DNA from: Duganella guangzhouensis
GTDB taxonomy: Bacteria > Pseudomonadota > Gammaproteobacteria > Burkholderiales > Burkholderiaceae_D
Reading direction: 5' to 3'
Length of the DNA: 64,000 nucleotides
Assembly: GCF_009674535.1 (NCBI RefSeq)
Contig: NZ_WKJK01000004.1
Coordinates: forward strand, 62,001 to 126,000
The translations under genes and the position numbers were made by a program. Below the pieces are notes generated by a model. It saw nothing but the letters and a program-made list of their open reading frames with translations, was not told where the DNA came from and made no database searches. Below, in pieces: positions 36,353 to 46,690 of the stretch (position 1 is its first letter; each line of letters starts with the position of its first letter).

Positions 36353-36898
36353 TCAGGCGACCAGTGCAACACGCATTTGCTGCAGCTTGGCGCGGACCGA
36401 AGTGTCCAGCACTTCATCGCCGACCACCACGCGCACGCCACCGATCAGCGCTGGATCCACGGTCACGACCGGGTTCAGCTTGCAGCTGAATTTCTTCTCC
36501 AGCGTCGCGACCAGTTCGCTGACCTGAGCGCTGCTCAGATCGAAGGCACTGGTGATGGCGGCGTCCGCGGCACCTTCCTGGGCGTTTTTCAACGCCTGGA
36601 ATTGTGCGCCGATTTCCGGCAGCAGACTGATACGGCCATTCTCAACCAGCATGGACAGGAAGTTATCGGCTTCCTTGTTCAGCGGCGATTTCACCAGGGC
36701 CTTGAAGGCGGCGACGATATCGCTGGCCGACGCTTTCGGGTTGCGGGCAAATGCTTGTACCTCGGGGTGGGCGCCGATCTGGGCCAGTTCGGCCACCAGT
36801 TCGGACCACGCCGCGAGGTTGAACGATTCCTTACCTGCTTGGGCTACGCGGAACAGAGCTTCCGCGTAGGGACGGGCGACGGTTGCGTTTTCTGCCAT
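36353..36898 (-). CDS. atpH: F1F0 ATP synthase delta subunit
   Basis: 181 residues: [20 protein letters not shown] at the N-terminus, [20 protein letters not shown] in the middle and [20 protein letters not shown] plus [11 protein letters not shown] at the end are typical of delta (OSCP). It joins the F1 head to the b-subunit stator. It follows atpF with a 2-bp gap. Confidence 0.96.
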   Translation of the reverse strand: MAENATVARPYAEALFRVAQAGKESFNLAAWSELVAELAQIGAHPEVQAFARNPKASASDIVAAFKALVKSPLNKEADNFLSMLVENGRISLLPEIGAQFQALKNAQEGAADAAITSAFDLSSAQVSELVATLEKKFSCKLNPVVTVDPALIGGVRVVVGDEVLDTSVRAKLQQMRVALVA

Positions 36899-36900
36899 GA

Positions 36901-37371
36901 TTACAGCTCGACAGACAGGCGCGACAACAGATCGGCGTGGGCCGAGGCGTTGACTTCGCGCTTGAGGATTTGCTCGGCGCCCTTCACAGCCAGGTCAGCC
37001 ACCTGAGCGCGCAGCGCTTCGCGCGCCGTGGCCAGTTGCTGCTCGGCTTCGGCCTTGGCTTGCGCAATGATGCGGTTCGCTTCGGCTTGTGCATTCGCTT
37101 TGATTTCCTCCGCTACCAGTTGCGCACGCTTTTCAGCGTCGGCAACGCGTTGCGAAGCTTCTTCGCGTGCACCCGACAGCGCTTCAGCGGCGCGCTTTTC
37201 AGCGGCTACCATAGCTTGCTGGCCTTGGTCGGCAGCGGCCAGACCATCGGCGATGCGCTTGGCACGCTCATCCAGCGCTGCGTTCAGCGATGGAAATACG
37301 AACTTCATCGACACCCAGACCAGCACCGCGAAGGTGATCATCTGGCCGATGAGAGACATATTGATGTCCAT
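36901..37371 (-). CDS. atpF: F1F0 ATP synthase subunit b
   Basis: 156 residues, the usual length. One N-terminal membrane helix ([20 protein letters not shown]) and a long charged helix (residues 25-150) with [20 protein letters not shown] form the peripheral stalk. It is placed between atpE and atpH as in most bacteria. Confidence 0.96.
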   Translation of the reverse strand: MDINMSLIGQMITFAVLVWVSMKFVFPSLNAALDERAKRIADGLAAADQGQQAMVAAEKRAAEALSGAREEASQRVADAEKRAQLVAEEIKANAQAEANRIIAQAKAEAEQQLATAREALRAQVADLAVKGAEQILKREVNASAHADLLSRLSVEL

Positions 37372-37413
37372 ACCTTTGCTCCTAACTAAAAGTTTCTCCT
37401 AGGGTGGAGCAGA

Positions 37414-37710
<297 letters not shown>

Positions 37711-37751
37711 TTAAAAAAGACTACAGATACTAAAAAATTAAAAACGAATTA

Positions 37752-38934
<1,183 letters not shown>

Positions 38935-38977
38935 TGCGAGCCTCCTTAAAAACCGATTAAACCCCAAAAGACGCGTG

Positions 38978-39007
38978 ATTATATGTGTCTTTCATGTATC
39001 ACGTCAA
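38978..39007 (-). promoter_or_regulatory. Sigma-70 promoter of the atp operon
   Basis: On the minus strand TTGACG (39002-39007) and TATAAT (38978-38983) are separated by 18 bp, about 44 bp upstream of the atpI start. Both boxes are close to consensus, which fits a highly expressed operon of nine genes running to the terminator at 31.85 kb. Confidence 0.8.
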
Positions 39008-39121
39008 ACATGCTGCACCGCAGCAGAGCATTTAGTGCACGAATGAGACGCTTTTAGAAACATTTCCGGGCGCTTTGCACCAACTTGTTGCGAGTTGGGA
39101 AATTGGCCAATGAGCAAAATT

Positions 39122-41242
39122 TCAGCGCCCGCACAGGGTATCGACGGCGCTGTCGAGACGGCCGCGCTGCAGACCGAGGTCGGTGCTGGCGTCGACCGGC
39201 GTCATCAGGGCGCGGCCGGTGGCGACCGCGAGGTTGCCGGCGTAGCAGTCGCGCCGTTCCGGGGTGTTCAGGCTGGCGCTGAAGGCCGAGGCCAGCGCCG
39301 CCTTCTTGCCGATGGCGGCGGCGTCCAGCCGGCCCTGGTCGCTGGAGCCGCTGAGACCACCGGCGAGAATGGCGGCAACCGCGCGGTCTTTGCCGACGCC
39401 GTAGTAACTGATGTTATCTGTCCAGTATCGGAGGCCATCGTCGTCCGGCGCGCGGTTAAACAGCTGGCGATAGATCTGCCGCACATAATCGGCCGGCTGA
39501 TCCGGATTGTAGATTTCGTGGAACGAGCTGCTGGCGTACAAGCTGTCCAGCAGTGTGCGCAGCGATGGCTCGGTGGCATAGGCCGCGTCCAGCGCAGCCA
39601 CACTCGGCTGCAGAATTTGACCGCGATAGCGCATGTCCTCGGCCAGCGTCGCCAGCTGCGCGGAAAAGTTTTCCAGCGCGCCGGGATCGGCCGGGTAGCC
39701 CAGATAGGCCAGATACAGTTGCTGCACCACCGGATACCAGACCCGGCGCTGCACCAGCAGCGCCGCCGGCTTCAGCTCACCGTCGGGACGCATCACCGAA
39801 AATCCCTGCTGGTTAACGCCGGATGACAGCGACCACAGGATGAAGCCGCGATCGGCCACGGTCAGCCCGTTGAGGAACAACTGATAATAAGCGGCGTTGA
39901 AATCATCGTCCGGGTCCGGACTGCCGAACTCACCGATGACCAGCGGCATGGCAGCACCCAGCTCGCGGCTCATCTCGCGCAACGAGGCCGCCTGCACATA
40001 GTTGATCTGGTTGCGGCTTTCCGGATCGCGGCTGTTGGTGGCCACGTACAGATGCGGGCTGGCGAAGGAAGAAATGTCTTTCCAGTATTTCAACAGCGGA
40101 ATCTGGTGCTCGCCCACCGTGGTCGGATGCAGCGCATCCTGGCTGCGCACCAGGTTGTACATCGAATCGACCGCTTGCAGCACCGAGGCGTAATCTTCAT
40201 TCCGATGCAGGCAATCGAAGGCCAGCGCGTTCCACATCGGCTCGTTCAAAATGTCCCAAGCCAGAAGCGCCTGGTGGGACTTGAACGCCTTGATGAAACT
40301 GTCGGCGCTGTCGCGCACGTCGAGGAAGCTCTTTTTCCAGTAACAGGGGGCGTCGTATTTGGTATAGCCGTCCAGCACCAGAATCACTTTCAGCTGGGCG
40401 GCGGCGGCCTTGTCCATGATTACCTGGACCTTGGCGATCACCTGCTGGTTCAGCAACGCGCGGTCGCCCTGCTCGCCCCACTCTGGTTTATCCGGATCGG
40501 CGCAGACGTGGCGGTATTCAGGGCTGTTGGGGATCCAATCGGCCGGGCGGCCGGGATTGCGCGGCGGCAGTATCACCGGCATGCGCAACACATTCAGCCC
40601 CATCGCCACCGCGTTGCCGATGATGGCGTCGGCCTGCTCAGCATCCGGCAGCCAGGCGGTGTGATCGCACAGGCGGTTGTCTTCGTAGGTTTGCATCAGC
40701 ACGTTGGCGCCACGGAAGCTGGCGGCGTTGAACGCGGCGGCGTCGACCGCGACCGGCGGCGCGATCGGCGGCACGGCGGAACGCAGGTCCGGCGCGTCGA
40801 ACAGCTCCACCTGGGTATTCACGCCCAGGCTCAGCCAGGCCACCGATTCCTGCAGCAAGCCCCATTGGAAGTCGCAGTTTTGCAGCTGCGGACGAGGACT
40901 CGGCCGGCAATACCTAGAGTCGGTTATCGCCACGTCAAAAGTGAAGGTATACAAACCGTTGGGTGGCACCGCCACGCCGGCAGGCAATTCAACCCGTCCC
41001 GTGCCCCAGCGACGGTTGTCAATCGGATTGACGGCGCCCAGCCGGTACTGGCTGGCGCCGGTCCAGGTGGTGTCGCCGGTATTTTTATAGGTGACGGAAA
41101 CGCTATACGTTTTCCCCAACTGCATGGTGTTGGGGACGCTCTGCGAAATGAAGGTGGCACCGGGCGCGGCTAACGCCGCAGCGTGCAGGAACCACGCAGC
41201 GGCGCCTGCACATAGTGCTCTCGACAGTGAACTGATAGGCAT
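39122..41242 (-). CDS. Secreted GH5-like glycosidase with NBR1-type Ig domain and DUF4214 repeats
   Basis: 706 residues. A signal peptide (ends AAALAAPG) is followed by an NBR1-like immunoglobulin domain (residues 28-145; SVTYKNTGDTTWTGASQYRL). Residues about 165-500 form a cellulase-type GH5/clan A TIM barrel: acid/base Glu in WDILNEPMWN and nucleophile Glu in PLVIGEFGSPDPDDD. The C-terminus (about 510-700) has DUF4214 units such as YRQLFNRAPDDDGLRYWTDN, often seen on secreted or surface repeat proteins. It likely cleaves a beta-linked glucan or mannan. No clear promoter is seen, and it is followed by the atp promoter region. Confidence 0.8.
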   Translation of the reverse strand: MPISSLSRALCAGAAAWFLHAAALAAPGATFISQSVPNTMQLGKTYSVSVTYKNTGDTTWTGASQYRLGAVNPIDNRRWGTGRVELPAGVAVPPNGLYTFTFDVAITDSRYCRPSPRPQLQNCDFQWGLLQESVAWLSLGVNTQVELFDAPDLRSAVPPIAPPVAVDAAAFNAASFRGANVLMQTYEDNRLCDHTAWLPDAEQADAIIGNAVAMGLNVLRMPVILPPRNPGRPADWIPNSPEYRHVCADPDKPEWGEQGDRALLNQQVIAKVQVIMDKAAAAQLKVILVLDGYTKYDAPCYWKKSFLDVRDSADSFIKAFKSHQALLAWDILNEPMWNALAFDCLHRNEDYASVLQAVDSMYNLVRSQDALHPTTVGEHQIPLLKYWKDISSFASPHLYVATNSRDPESRNQINYVQAASLREMSRELGAAMPLVIGEFGSPDPDDDFNAAYYQLFLNGLTVADRGFILWSLSSGVNQQGFSVMRPDGELKPAALLVQRRVWYPVVQQLYLAYLGYPADPGALENFSAQLATLAEDMRYRGQILQPSVAALDAAYATEPSLRTLLDSLYASSSFHEIYNPDQPADYVRQIYRQLFNRAPDDDGLRYWTDNISYYGVGKDRAVAAILAGGLSGSSDQGRLDAAAIGKKAALASAFSASLNTPERRDCYAGNLAVATGRALMTPVDASTDLGLQRGRLDSAVDTLCGR

Positions 41243-41321
41243 TCATTTTTTCCGTATGAAAATCTTGCCAAATCAGTATACTATAAATTACAACTATTTC
41301 CCAGATGTAAGTAGCAAAAAA

Positions 41322-42191
41322 TCAATCCCGCAGGCGGGCCAGCACGCCGTCGAGAATGTCGAGGTCGGCAAAGTCGATAATCATCTGGCCACGGCCCTTG
41401 GTGCCCATCTTGAACACCACCGGCGTCGCCAGACGGTCGGACAGTTCTTCCTCCAGGCGCAGGATGTCGCCCGACTTCTCCTTCAGGCGCGCTTCCTTCG
41501 GCGATGCCTTCAGCTCTTCCAGCGTTTTGTTCACCAGCTTTTCGGTTTCGCGCACCGACAGCCGTTTGGCCACCACGGTATTCGCCAGATTGATCTGGGT
41601 GGCGGCATCGACCGCCAGCAGCGCGCGCGCGTGGCCCATGTCGATATCGCCGGCCATCAGCATGGTCTGCACCGGTCCGGCCAGATTCATCAGGCGCAGC
41701 AGGTTGGACACCGCGCTGCGTGAACGGCCGACGGCAGTGGCCGCCTGTTCGTGGGTGAAGCTGAACTCGCTGATCAGGCGGTGGATGCCCTGCGCCTCTT
41801 CCAGCGGATTCAGATCTTCACGCTGCATGTTTTCGATCAGCGCCATCGCGGCGGCGGCCTGGTCGTCCACATCGCGCACCAAAACCGGGAGCACTTCCAG
41901 GCCAGCAATTTGCGCAGCGCGGAAACGGCGTTCGCCAGCGATGATCTCGTATTTGTCCTTGCCGACCGGACGCACCAGGATCGGTTGCATGATGCCCTGG
42001 CTCTTGATCGACGCCGCCAGCTCCTGCAGGCCGCCCTCGTCCATGCGGGTACGCGGCTGGTATTTGCCGGCCTGCATCTGCGTGACCTTCAGTTCGGACG
42101 GGGTATTGGCGTCCGGGGTGGTGATGTCGCTGTCGCCGCCAAGCAGCGCGTCCAGGCCGCGGCCCAGGCCTTTGAATTTTTTGGTTGCCAT
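41322..42191 (-). CDS. parB: Chromosome-partitioning protein ParB
   Basis: 289 residues. The N-terminal GLGRGLDALL (ParA-stimulating and FtsZ/Maf-like lead), ParB boxes I (YQPRTRMDEGGLQELAASIK) and II (IIAGERRFRAAQIAGLEVLP, CTP-binding), the HTH FSFTHEQAATAVGRSRSAVS that binds parS, and a C-terminal dimer domain are present. It spreads from parS and loads SMC. Two parS sites lie at 45.73-45.80 kb. The start is 8 bp after the parA stop. Confidence 0.96.
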   Translation of the reverse strand: MATKKFKGLGRGLDALLGGDSDITTPDANTPSELKVTQMQAGKYQPRTRMDEGGLQELAASIKSQGIMQPILVRPVGKDKYEIIAGERRFRAAQIAGLEVLPVLVRDVDDQAAAAMALIENMQREDLNPLEEAQGIHRLISEFSFTHEQAATAVGRSRSAVSNLLRLMNLAGPVQTMLMAGDIDMGHARALLAVDAATQINLANTVVAKRLSVRETEKLVNKTLEELKASPKEARLKEKSGDILRLEEELSDRLATPVVFKMGTKGRGQMIIDFADLDILDGVLARLRD

Positions 42192-42199
42192 GTTCTGCC

Positions 42200-42970
42200 T
42201 TACATTTTCTTGATGCGCTTGACCATCTCGGCGCCGAAGGCGATGTACGCCTGCGCGCCCTTGGAGGTCGGATCGAAGGTGACGCCCGGCACGCCATACG
42301 ACGGCGCCTCGGCCAGACGCACGTTGCGCGGGATGATGGTCTTGAACACCTTGTCGCCAAAGTGCTGCTCCAGCTGCGCCGACACCTGTTGCGACAGCGT
42401 CATGCGCGGATCGAACATCACGCGCAGCAGACCGATGATCTTCAGGTCCGGATTCAGATTGGCGTGCACCTTCTTGATGGTGTTGACCAGATCGGACAAG
42501 CCTTCCAGCGCGTAGTACTCACACTGCATCGGGATGATGACGCCGTGCGCGGCGCACAGGCCGTTCAGCGTCAGCATCGACAGCGCCGGCGGGCAATCGA
42601 TCAGGATGAAGTCGTATTCCTTGTCCACGGCGGCCAGCGCTTCCTTCAGGCGGCGTTCGCGGTTGTCCAGCTCCACCATCTCCACTTCGGCGCCGGCCAG
42701 TTCGCGGTTGGACGGCAGCACGTCGAAGTGACCCGGCTCGGAACGCTGACGCGCGGTCGCCACGTCGGACGTGCCCAGCATCACCTCATAGGTCGATGCC
42801 GCCAGCCCTGCCTTGTTGATGCCCGCGCCCATGGTGGCGTTGCCTTGCGGGTCCAGGTCGACCAGCAGCACGCGCTGGTCCAGTTTTGCCAGACCGGCGG
42901 CGAGGTTCACGGTGGTGGTGGTTTTACCTACGCCGCCCTTTTGATTTGCTACGCAAAAAATTTTTGCCAT
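42200..42970 (-). CDS. parA: Chromosome-partitioning ATPase ParA
   Basis: 256 residues. Deviant Walker A (ANQKGGVGKTTTTVNLAAGL, with the signature Lys), Walker A' in VLLVDLDPQGNATMGAG and Walker B in YDFILIDCPPALSMLTLNGL. Soj-type (small, no HTH). It moves ParB-parS complexes apart. It follows rsmG by about 100 bp; that spacer is the repeat array described below. Confidence 0.96.
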   Translation of the reverse strand: MAKIFCVANQKGGVGKTTTTVNLAAGLAKLDQRVLLVDLDPQGNATMGAGINKAGLAASTYEVMLGTSDVATARQRSEPGHFDVLPSNRELAGAEVEMVELDNRERRLKEALAAVDKEYDFILIDCPPALSMLTLNGLCAAHGVIIPMQCEYYALEGLSDLVNTIKKVHANLNPDLKIIGLLRVMFDPRMTLSQQVSAQLEQHFGDKVFKTIIPRNVRLAEAPSYGVPGVTFDPTSKGAQAYIAFGAEMVKRIKKM

Positions 42971-42999
42971 GTATTTCTTATCTGTGTTGATGCTTTTGA

Positions 43000-43078
43000 T
43001 TTATACGGTATAAACGATATAAACGATTTATACTGTTTATACGGTATAAAACATTTATATCGTATAAATCGTTTATAC
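43000..43078. repeat. Nine-copy heptamer array TTTATAC/GTATAAA before parA
   Basis: Between parA and rsmG, nine copies of the heptamer TTTATA(C/T) or its complement follow each other: starts at 43000, 43008, 43017, 43027, 43036, 43044, 43054, 43062 and 43072, so 8-10 bp apart. Adjacent units often pair as inverted repeats (TTTATAC-G-GTATAAA twice). The last copy includes the rsmG stop codon. It contrasts with the GC-rich surroundings and looks like a regulatory or structural element (operator array, DNA-bending site or DnaA/IHF-type site); the binding protein is unknown. Confidence 0.8.
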
Positions 43079-43723
43079 AGTTTCTGCTTTAATGAAAACC
43101 AGATGACGTTCCGCTTCCAGCCCCGGCACCGCCAAAGGCTGTAATTTCGTCTCTTGCCATGGGGCTGGCAGCCGCTCGCGCTCCTCTGCCGGCGCCGTGC
43201 CTTTCAGGGCGATGAATTGCCCGCCCTCCGCCAGCAGGTGTCCGGACCAGTTGACGAAGTCGGACAGGTCCGCGAAAGCGCGCGAGGTGATGACGTCGAA
43301 TTTCGTCTTCACTTCCAGTTCCTGCACCTTCTTGGTGTACACCGTTACATTGGCCAGTTCCAGCTCCGCCTTCACCTGGTTGAGGAAGGCGGTTTTCTTG
43401 TGCACCGTGTCGATCATCGACACTTTCATGTCCGGACGGCTGATGGCCAGCACCATGCCCGGCAATCCGCCCCCTGCTCCCACGTCCAGCACGTTGTGCG
43501 CGTCCTTGAAGGCCGCCACCGCCGCCAGCGAATCCAGCAGGTGCAGCTTCACCATTTCCATCGGATCACGCACCGAGGTCAGGTTGTACACCGCATTCCA
43601 TTTGTTCAGCAGGGCCAGGTAGTCCAGCAGTTTTTCTACCTGCGCCTCGCTCAGCTCCAGTTGCAGCTGGGTGATGCCATTCTTCAAAACATCCGCGACT
43701 GCGTTGCGGTTAAACACCTTCAT
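43073..43723 (-). CDS. rsmG: 16S rRNA (guanine527-N7)-methyltransferase RsmG
   Basis: 216 residues. SAM-binding motif [20 protein letters not shown], then [21 protein letters not shown]-terminal helical segment [20 protein letters not shown]. It methylates G527 of 16S rRNA (streptomycin-related modification). The start overlaps the mnmG stop by 4 bp, as in the classical gidA-gidB order. Confidence 0.95.
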   Translation of the reverse strand: MKVFNRNAVADVLKNGITQLQLELSEAQVEKLLDYLALLNKWNAVYNLTSVRDPMEMVKLHLLDSLAAVAAFKDAHNVLDVGAGGGLPGMVLAISRPDMKVSMIDTVHKKTAFLNQVKAELELANVTVYTKKVQELEVKTKFDVITSRAFADLSDFVNWSGHLLAEGGQFIALKGTAPAEERERLPAPWQETKLQPLAVPGLEAERHLVFIKAETV

Positions 43724-45645
43724 GCTGCCTCATCTTTCTGAACGAAACCACCGAAACCGGCTTTCTTCAGATGCACCAGCAGCAGCGAAATCGCGGCCGG
43801 CGTCACACCCGAAATGCGCGATGCCTGGCCCAGCGTTTCCGGGCGCTGCGCGTGCAACTTCTGACGCACTTCCACCGACAGCGCGGTGATGTCCAGGTAG
43901 TTGTAGTTCTCCGGCAGCTTGAGGTTTTCGTAGTGTTCGTGGCGTTCCACTTCACGCGTCTGACGGTCGATATAGCCCGAATATTTGAGCTGGATTTCGA
44001 TCTGTTCTTTCACCGCTTCATCGGTTTCGCCAGGACCGGCCAGCTCGCGGCCGTCCGCGCCTTTCAGCGTCATCAGCTTGTCGTAGACCACGCCTGGACG
44101 GCGCAGCAAATCGGCCAGCGAGTACTCGCGCTCGATGGCCTGGCCGATCACACGTTCCGATTCGGCCGCTTCCAGAATGCGCGGATTTACCCACGTGGAA
44201 CGCAGGCGCTCCAGCTCTTTCGCCACCGCTTCACGCTTGCGGTCGAAGGATTCCCACTGCGCGTCGCCGACCACGCCCAGCTTGCGGCCGATCTCGGTCA
44301 GGCGCATGTCGGCGTTGTCTTCACGCAGGCTCAGGCGGTACTCGGCGCGGCTGGTGAACATGCGGTACGGCTCCATCACGCCTTGCGTGACGAGGTCATC
44401 CACCATCACGCCCAGATAGGCTTCCGAGCGGCCCGGAGTCCAGGCTTCGCGGCCCTGGGTTTGCAGCGCGGCGTTGACGCCGGCCAGCAAGCCCTGCGCG
44501 GCGGCTTCTTCGTAACCGGTGGTGCCGTTGATCTGGCCAGCAAAGAACAGGCCGTTGATGGTCTTGGTTTCCAGCGACGCTTTCAGGCCGCGCGGGTCGA
44601 AATAGTCATACTCGATGGCATAGCCAGGACGCAGGATGTGGGCGTTTTCCAGACCCTTCATCGAACGCACCAGCTCGATCTGCACATCGAATGGCAGGCT
44701 GGTGGAGATACCGTTTGGATAGAACTCGTGCGTGGTCAGGCCTTCCGGTTCGAGGAAAATCTGGTGCGATTCCTTGGACGAGAAACGGTGAATCTTGTCC
44801 TCGATCGACGGGCAGTAACGCGGGCCGACGCCTTCGATCACGCCGGTGTACATCGGGCTGCGGTCCAGGCCACCACGAATGATGTCGTGGGTTTTCTGGT
44901 TGGTGTGGGTAACCCAGCACGGCATTTGCTGCGGGTGCATGGCGGTGTTGCCCATCACCGAGAACACTGGCACCGGATCGAGGTCGCCCGGCTGCTCGGT
45001 CATCTGCGAGAAATCAATGCTGCGGCCGTCGATGCGCGGCGGCGTGCCGGTCTTCAGACGGCCTTGCGGCAGCTTCAGTTCTTTCAGGCGCGCCGACAGC
45101 GAGACGGCTGGCGGATCACCGGCACGGCCGCCCGAGTAGTTGTTCAGGCCAACGTGGATCTTCCCGTCGAGGAAAGTGCCTGCGGTCAGCACCACGGCCG
45201 GTGCCAGGAACTTCAGGCCGATCTGGGTGACGGCGCCGACCACGCGGTCGCCCTCCACCATCAGGTCGTCAACCGCCTGCTGGAACAGCCACAGGTTGGG
45301 CTGGTTTTCCAGGCGCGAGCGGATAGCGGCTTTGTACAGAATACGGTCGGCCTGGGCACGGGTGGCGCGCACGGCTGGGCCTTTGGAGGAATTCAGAATG
45401 CGGAACTGAATGCCGGATTCGTCGGTGGCGATCGCCATGGCGCCGCCAAGCGCATCGACTTCCTTGACCAGATGGCCTTTGCCGATACCGCCGATGGATG
45501 GGTTGCACGACATCTGGCCCAGCGTCTCAATGTTGTGGGTGAGCAGCAAAGTCTTCTGGCCCATACGGGCGGAAGCGAGGGCAGCCTCGGTACCGGCGTG
45601 ACCACCGCCGACAACGATGACGTCGAATTTCGTAGGGAATAGCAT
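43720..45645 (-). CDS. mnmG: tRNA uridine 5-carboxymethylaminomethyl modification enzyme MnmG
   Basis: 641 residues. FAD-binding [39 protein letters not shown]; the C-terminal tRNA-interacting domain with [20 protein letters not shown]. With MnmE it modifies U34 of tRNAs. It starts the leftward mnmG-rsmG-parA-parB block. No strong -35 is seen upstream, only a TATAAT about 36 bp from the start. Confidence 0.97.
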   Translation of the reverse strand: MLFPTKFDVIVVGGGHAGTEAALASARMGQKTLLLTHNIETLGQMSCNPSIGGIGKGHLVKEVDALGGAMAIATDESGIQFRILNSSKGPAVRATRAQADRILYKAAIRSRLENQPNLWLFQQAVDDLMVEGDRVVGAVTQIGLKFLAPAVVLTAGTFLDGKIHVGLNNYSGGRAGDPPAVSLSARLKELKLPQGRLKTGTPPRIDGRSIDFSQMTEQPGDLDPVPVFSVMGNTAMHPQQMPCWVTHTNQKTHDIIRGGLDRSPMYTGVIEGVGPRYCPSIEDKIHRFSSKESHQIFLEPEGLTTHEFYPNGISTSLPFDVQIELVRSMKGLENAHILRPGYAIEYDYFDPRGLKASLETKTINGLFFAGQINGTTGYEEAAAQGLLAGVNAALQTQGREAWTPGRSEAYLGVMVDDLVTQGVMEPYRMFTSRAEYRLSLREDNADMRLTEIGRKLGVVGDAQWESFDRKREAVAKELERLRSTWVNPRILEAAESERVIGQAIEREYSLADLLRRPGVVYDKLMTLKGADGRELAGPGETDEAVKEQIEIQLKYSGYIDRQTREVERHEHYENLKLPENYNYLDITALSVEVRQKLHAQRPETLGQASRISGVTPAAISLLLVHLKKAGFGGFVQKDEAA

Positions 45646-45680
45646 GGTGGAAAATTTAAAGCGAAGGGGATCAAGTACAA

Positions 45681-45686
45681 ATTATA
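45681..45686 (-). promoter_or_regulatory. Candidate -10 element for mnmG
   Basis: A TATAAT hexamer lies on the minus strand about 36 bp upstream of the mnmG start, between the gene and the parS palindrome. The -35 region (AAGTCG) is weak. Confidence 0.35.
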
Positions 45687-45733
45687 GAGTTTTTTTGGTG
45701 CTGCGACTTTTTTAAGCAAAAATATAGTTATTC

Positions 45734-45749
45734 TGTTCCACGTGAAACA
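45734..45749 (+). promoter_or_regulatory. parS site 1
   Basis: TGTTCCACGTGAAACA agrees with the published consensus TGTTNCACGTGAAACA at every fixed position. It is a ParB-binding site about 3.5 kb from parB. Confidence 0.92.
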
Positions 45750-45783
45750 ATGAAAAAAGGACACCTCAGTGCCCTTTTTTCAT

Positions 45784-45799
45784 TGTTTCACGTGGAACA
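45784..45799 (-). promoter_or_regulatory. parS site 2 (opposite orientation)
   Basis: TGTTTCACGTGGAACA is the reverse complement of site 1, so it also fits the consensus when read on the minus strand. Centre-to-centre distance from site 1 is 50 bp. It ends 3 bp from the stop codon of the TauE-type gene. Confidence 0.92.
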
Positions 45800-45802
45800 G
45801 TG

Positions 45803-46567
45803 TCACCACCGCAACCATGCATCGTAGCCAGTTTTGAGGATCAGCACCGAGACCACCACCAGGAACAGTTTGCGCACGAAGCCGCTACCGTGCTTCATCG
45901 CCATGCGGGAACCGATCAGCGAGCCGGCGATCTGGCACACCGCCATGGTCAGGCCCAGCTGCCAGATCAGGTGGCCGCTGTAGCCGAACCACAGCAGGCC
46001 GGCAAAGTTACACGCAACGTTGACGATCTTGGCCACGGCCGATGCGCCCAGGAAGTCGAAGCCGAAAACGCGCACAAACAGAAACACCAGGAAGCTGCCG
46101 GTGCCGGGACCGAAGAAGCCGTCGTAGAAACCGATGGCGGCGCCGACCACCAGCGCCAGCGACTGCTCCTTGGCACCGGAGTGGATGGGTGCGTGCACGC
46201 TGCCGAAGTCTTTCTTGGCGAAGGTGTAGATCGCCACCAGTAGCAACACGATCGGCAGCGCGAGGCGCATGAAGTCGGCCGATACGTGGGTGACAGTGTA
46301 GGCGCCGAGGAAGGCGAAAATCAGGGCCGCCATTGCCGCCGGCGTCGCCACCGACCAGGCGATCGCGACCCGGCGCGCGTAGCTGACCGCAGCCACGCTG
46401 GTGCCAAAGATGCTGGCCAGTTTGTTGGTGCCGATCAAGGTGGCCGGCGCCATGTTGGGAAATACCGTGAACATGGTCGGCAGCTGGATCAACCCTCCTC
46501 CGCCTACCACCGCATCCACCAGACCCGCGCCAAAGGCGGCGATACCCAACACCATAAAATCAACCAT
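45803..46567 (-). CDS. TauE/SafE-family permease
   Basis: 254 residues from ATG 46567 (AGGGAAG upstream). Eight or so hydrophobic helices; signature VDAVVGGGGLIQLPTMFTVF near the N-terminus and VGAAIGFYDGFFGPGTGSFL in the second half, the inverted-repeat pair of TauE/SafE (TSUP) proteins. It probably exports sulfite, sulfoacetate or another organic anion. The end abuts the parS palindrome; it is transcribed toward mnmG but separated by the terminator. Confidence 0.85.
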   Translation of the reverse strand: MVDFMVLGIAAFGAGLVDAVVGGGGLIQLPTMFTVFPNMAPATLIGTNKLASIFGTSVAAVSYARRVAIAWSVATPAAMAALIFAFLGAYTVTHVSADFMRLALPIVLLLVAIYTFAKKDFGSVHAPIHSGAKEQSLALVVGAAIGFYDGFFGPGTGSFLVFLFVRVFGFDFLGASAVAKIVNVACNFAGLLWFGYSGHLIWQLGLTMAVCQIAGSLIGSRMAMKHGSGFVRKLFLVVVSVLILKTGYDAWLRW

Positions 46568-46690
46568 GACCGCGACTTCCCTAACGTGCAAAGGCTCCAT
46601 TGTACGGAAGAAATCTGCACGTGCTTATGCGCATGCTGCATGGCTTGGGGTAAGCTAGTCGCAGAAATCCCCTACTGATCGGACGCCGTC

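Larger units (their letters stand above)
45733..45800. terminator. 68-bp palindrome: terminator-like hairpin with parS in both arms
   Basis: Two 32-bp arms (45733-45764 and 45769-45800) pair with a single mismatch around the loop CTCA. The inner stem (GAAAAAAGG/CCTTTTTTC) with runs of A and T resembles a bidirectional Rho-independent terminator for the tauE-type gene. The outer part of each arm is a parS site, so one element carries both jobs. Confidence 0.8.
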
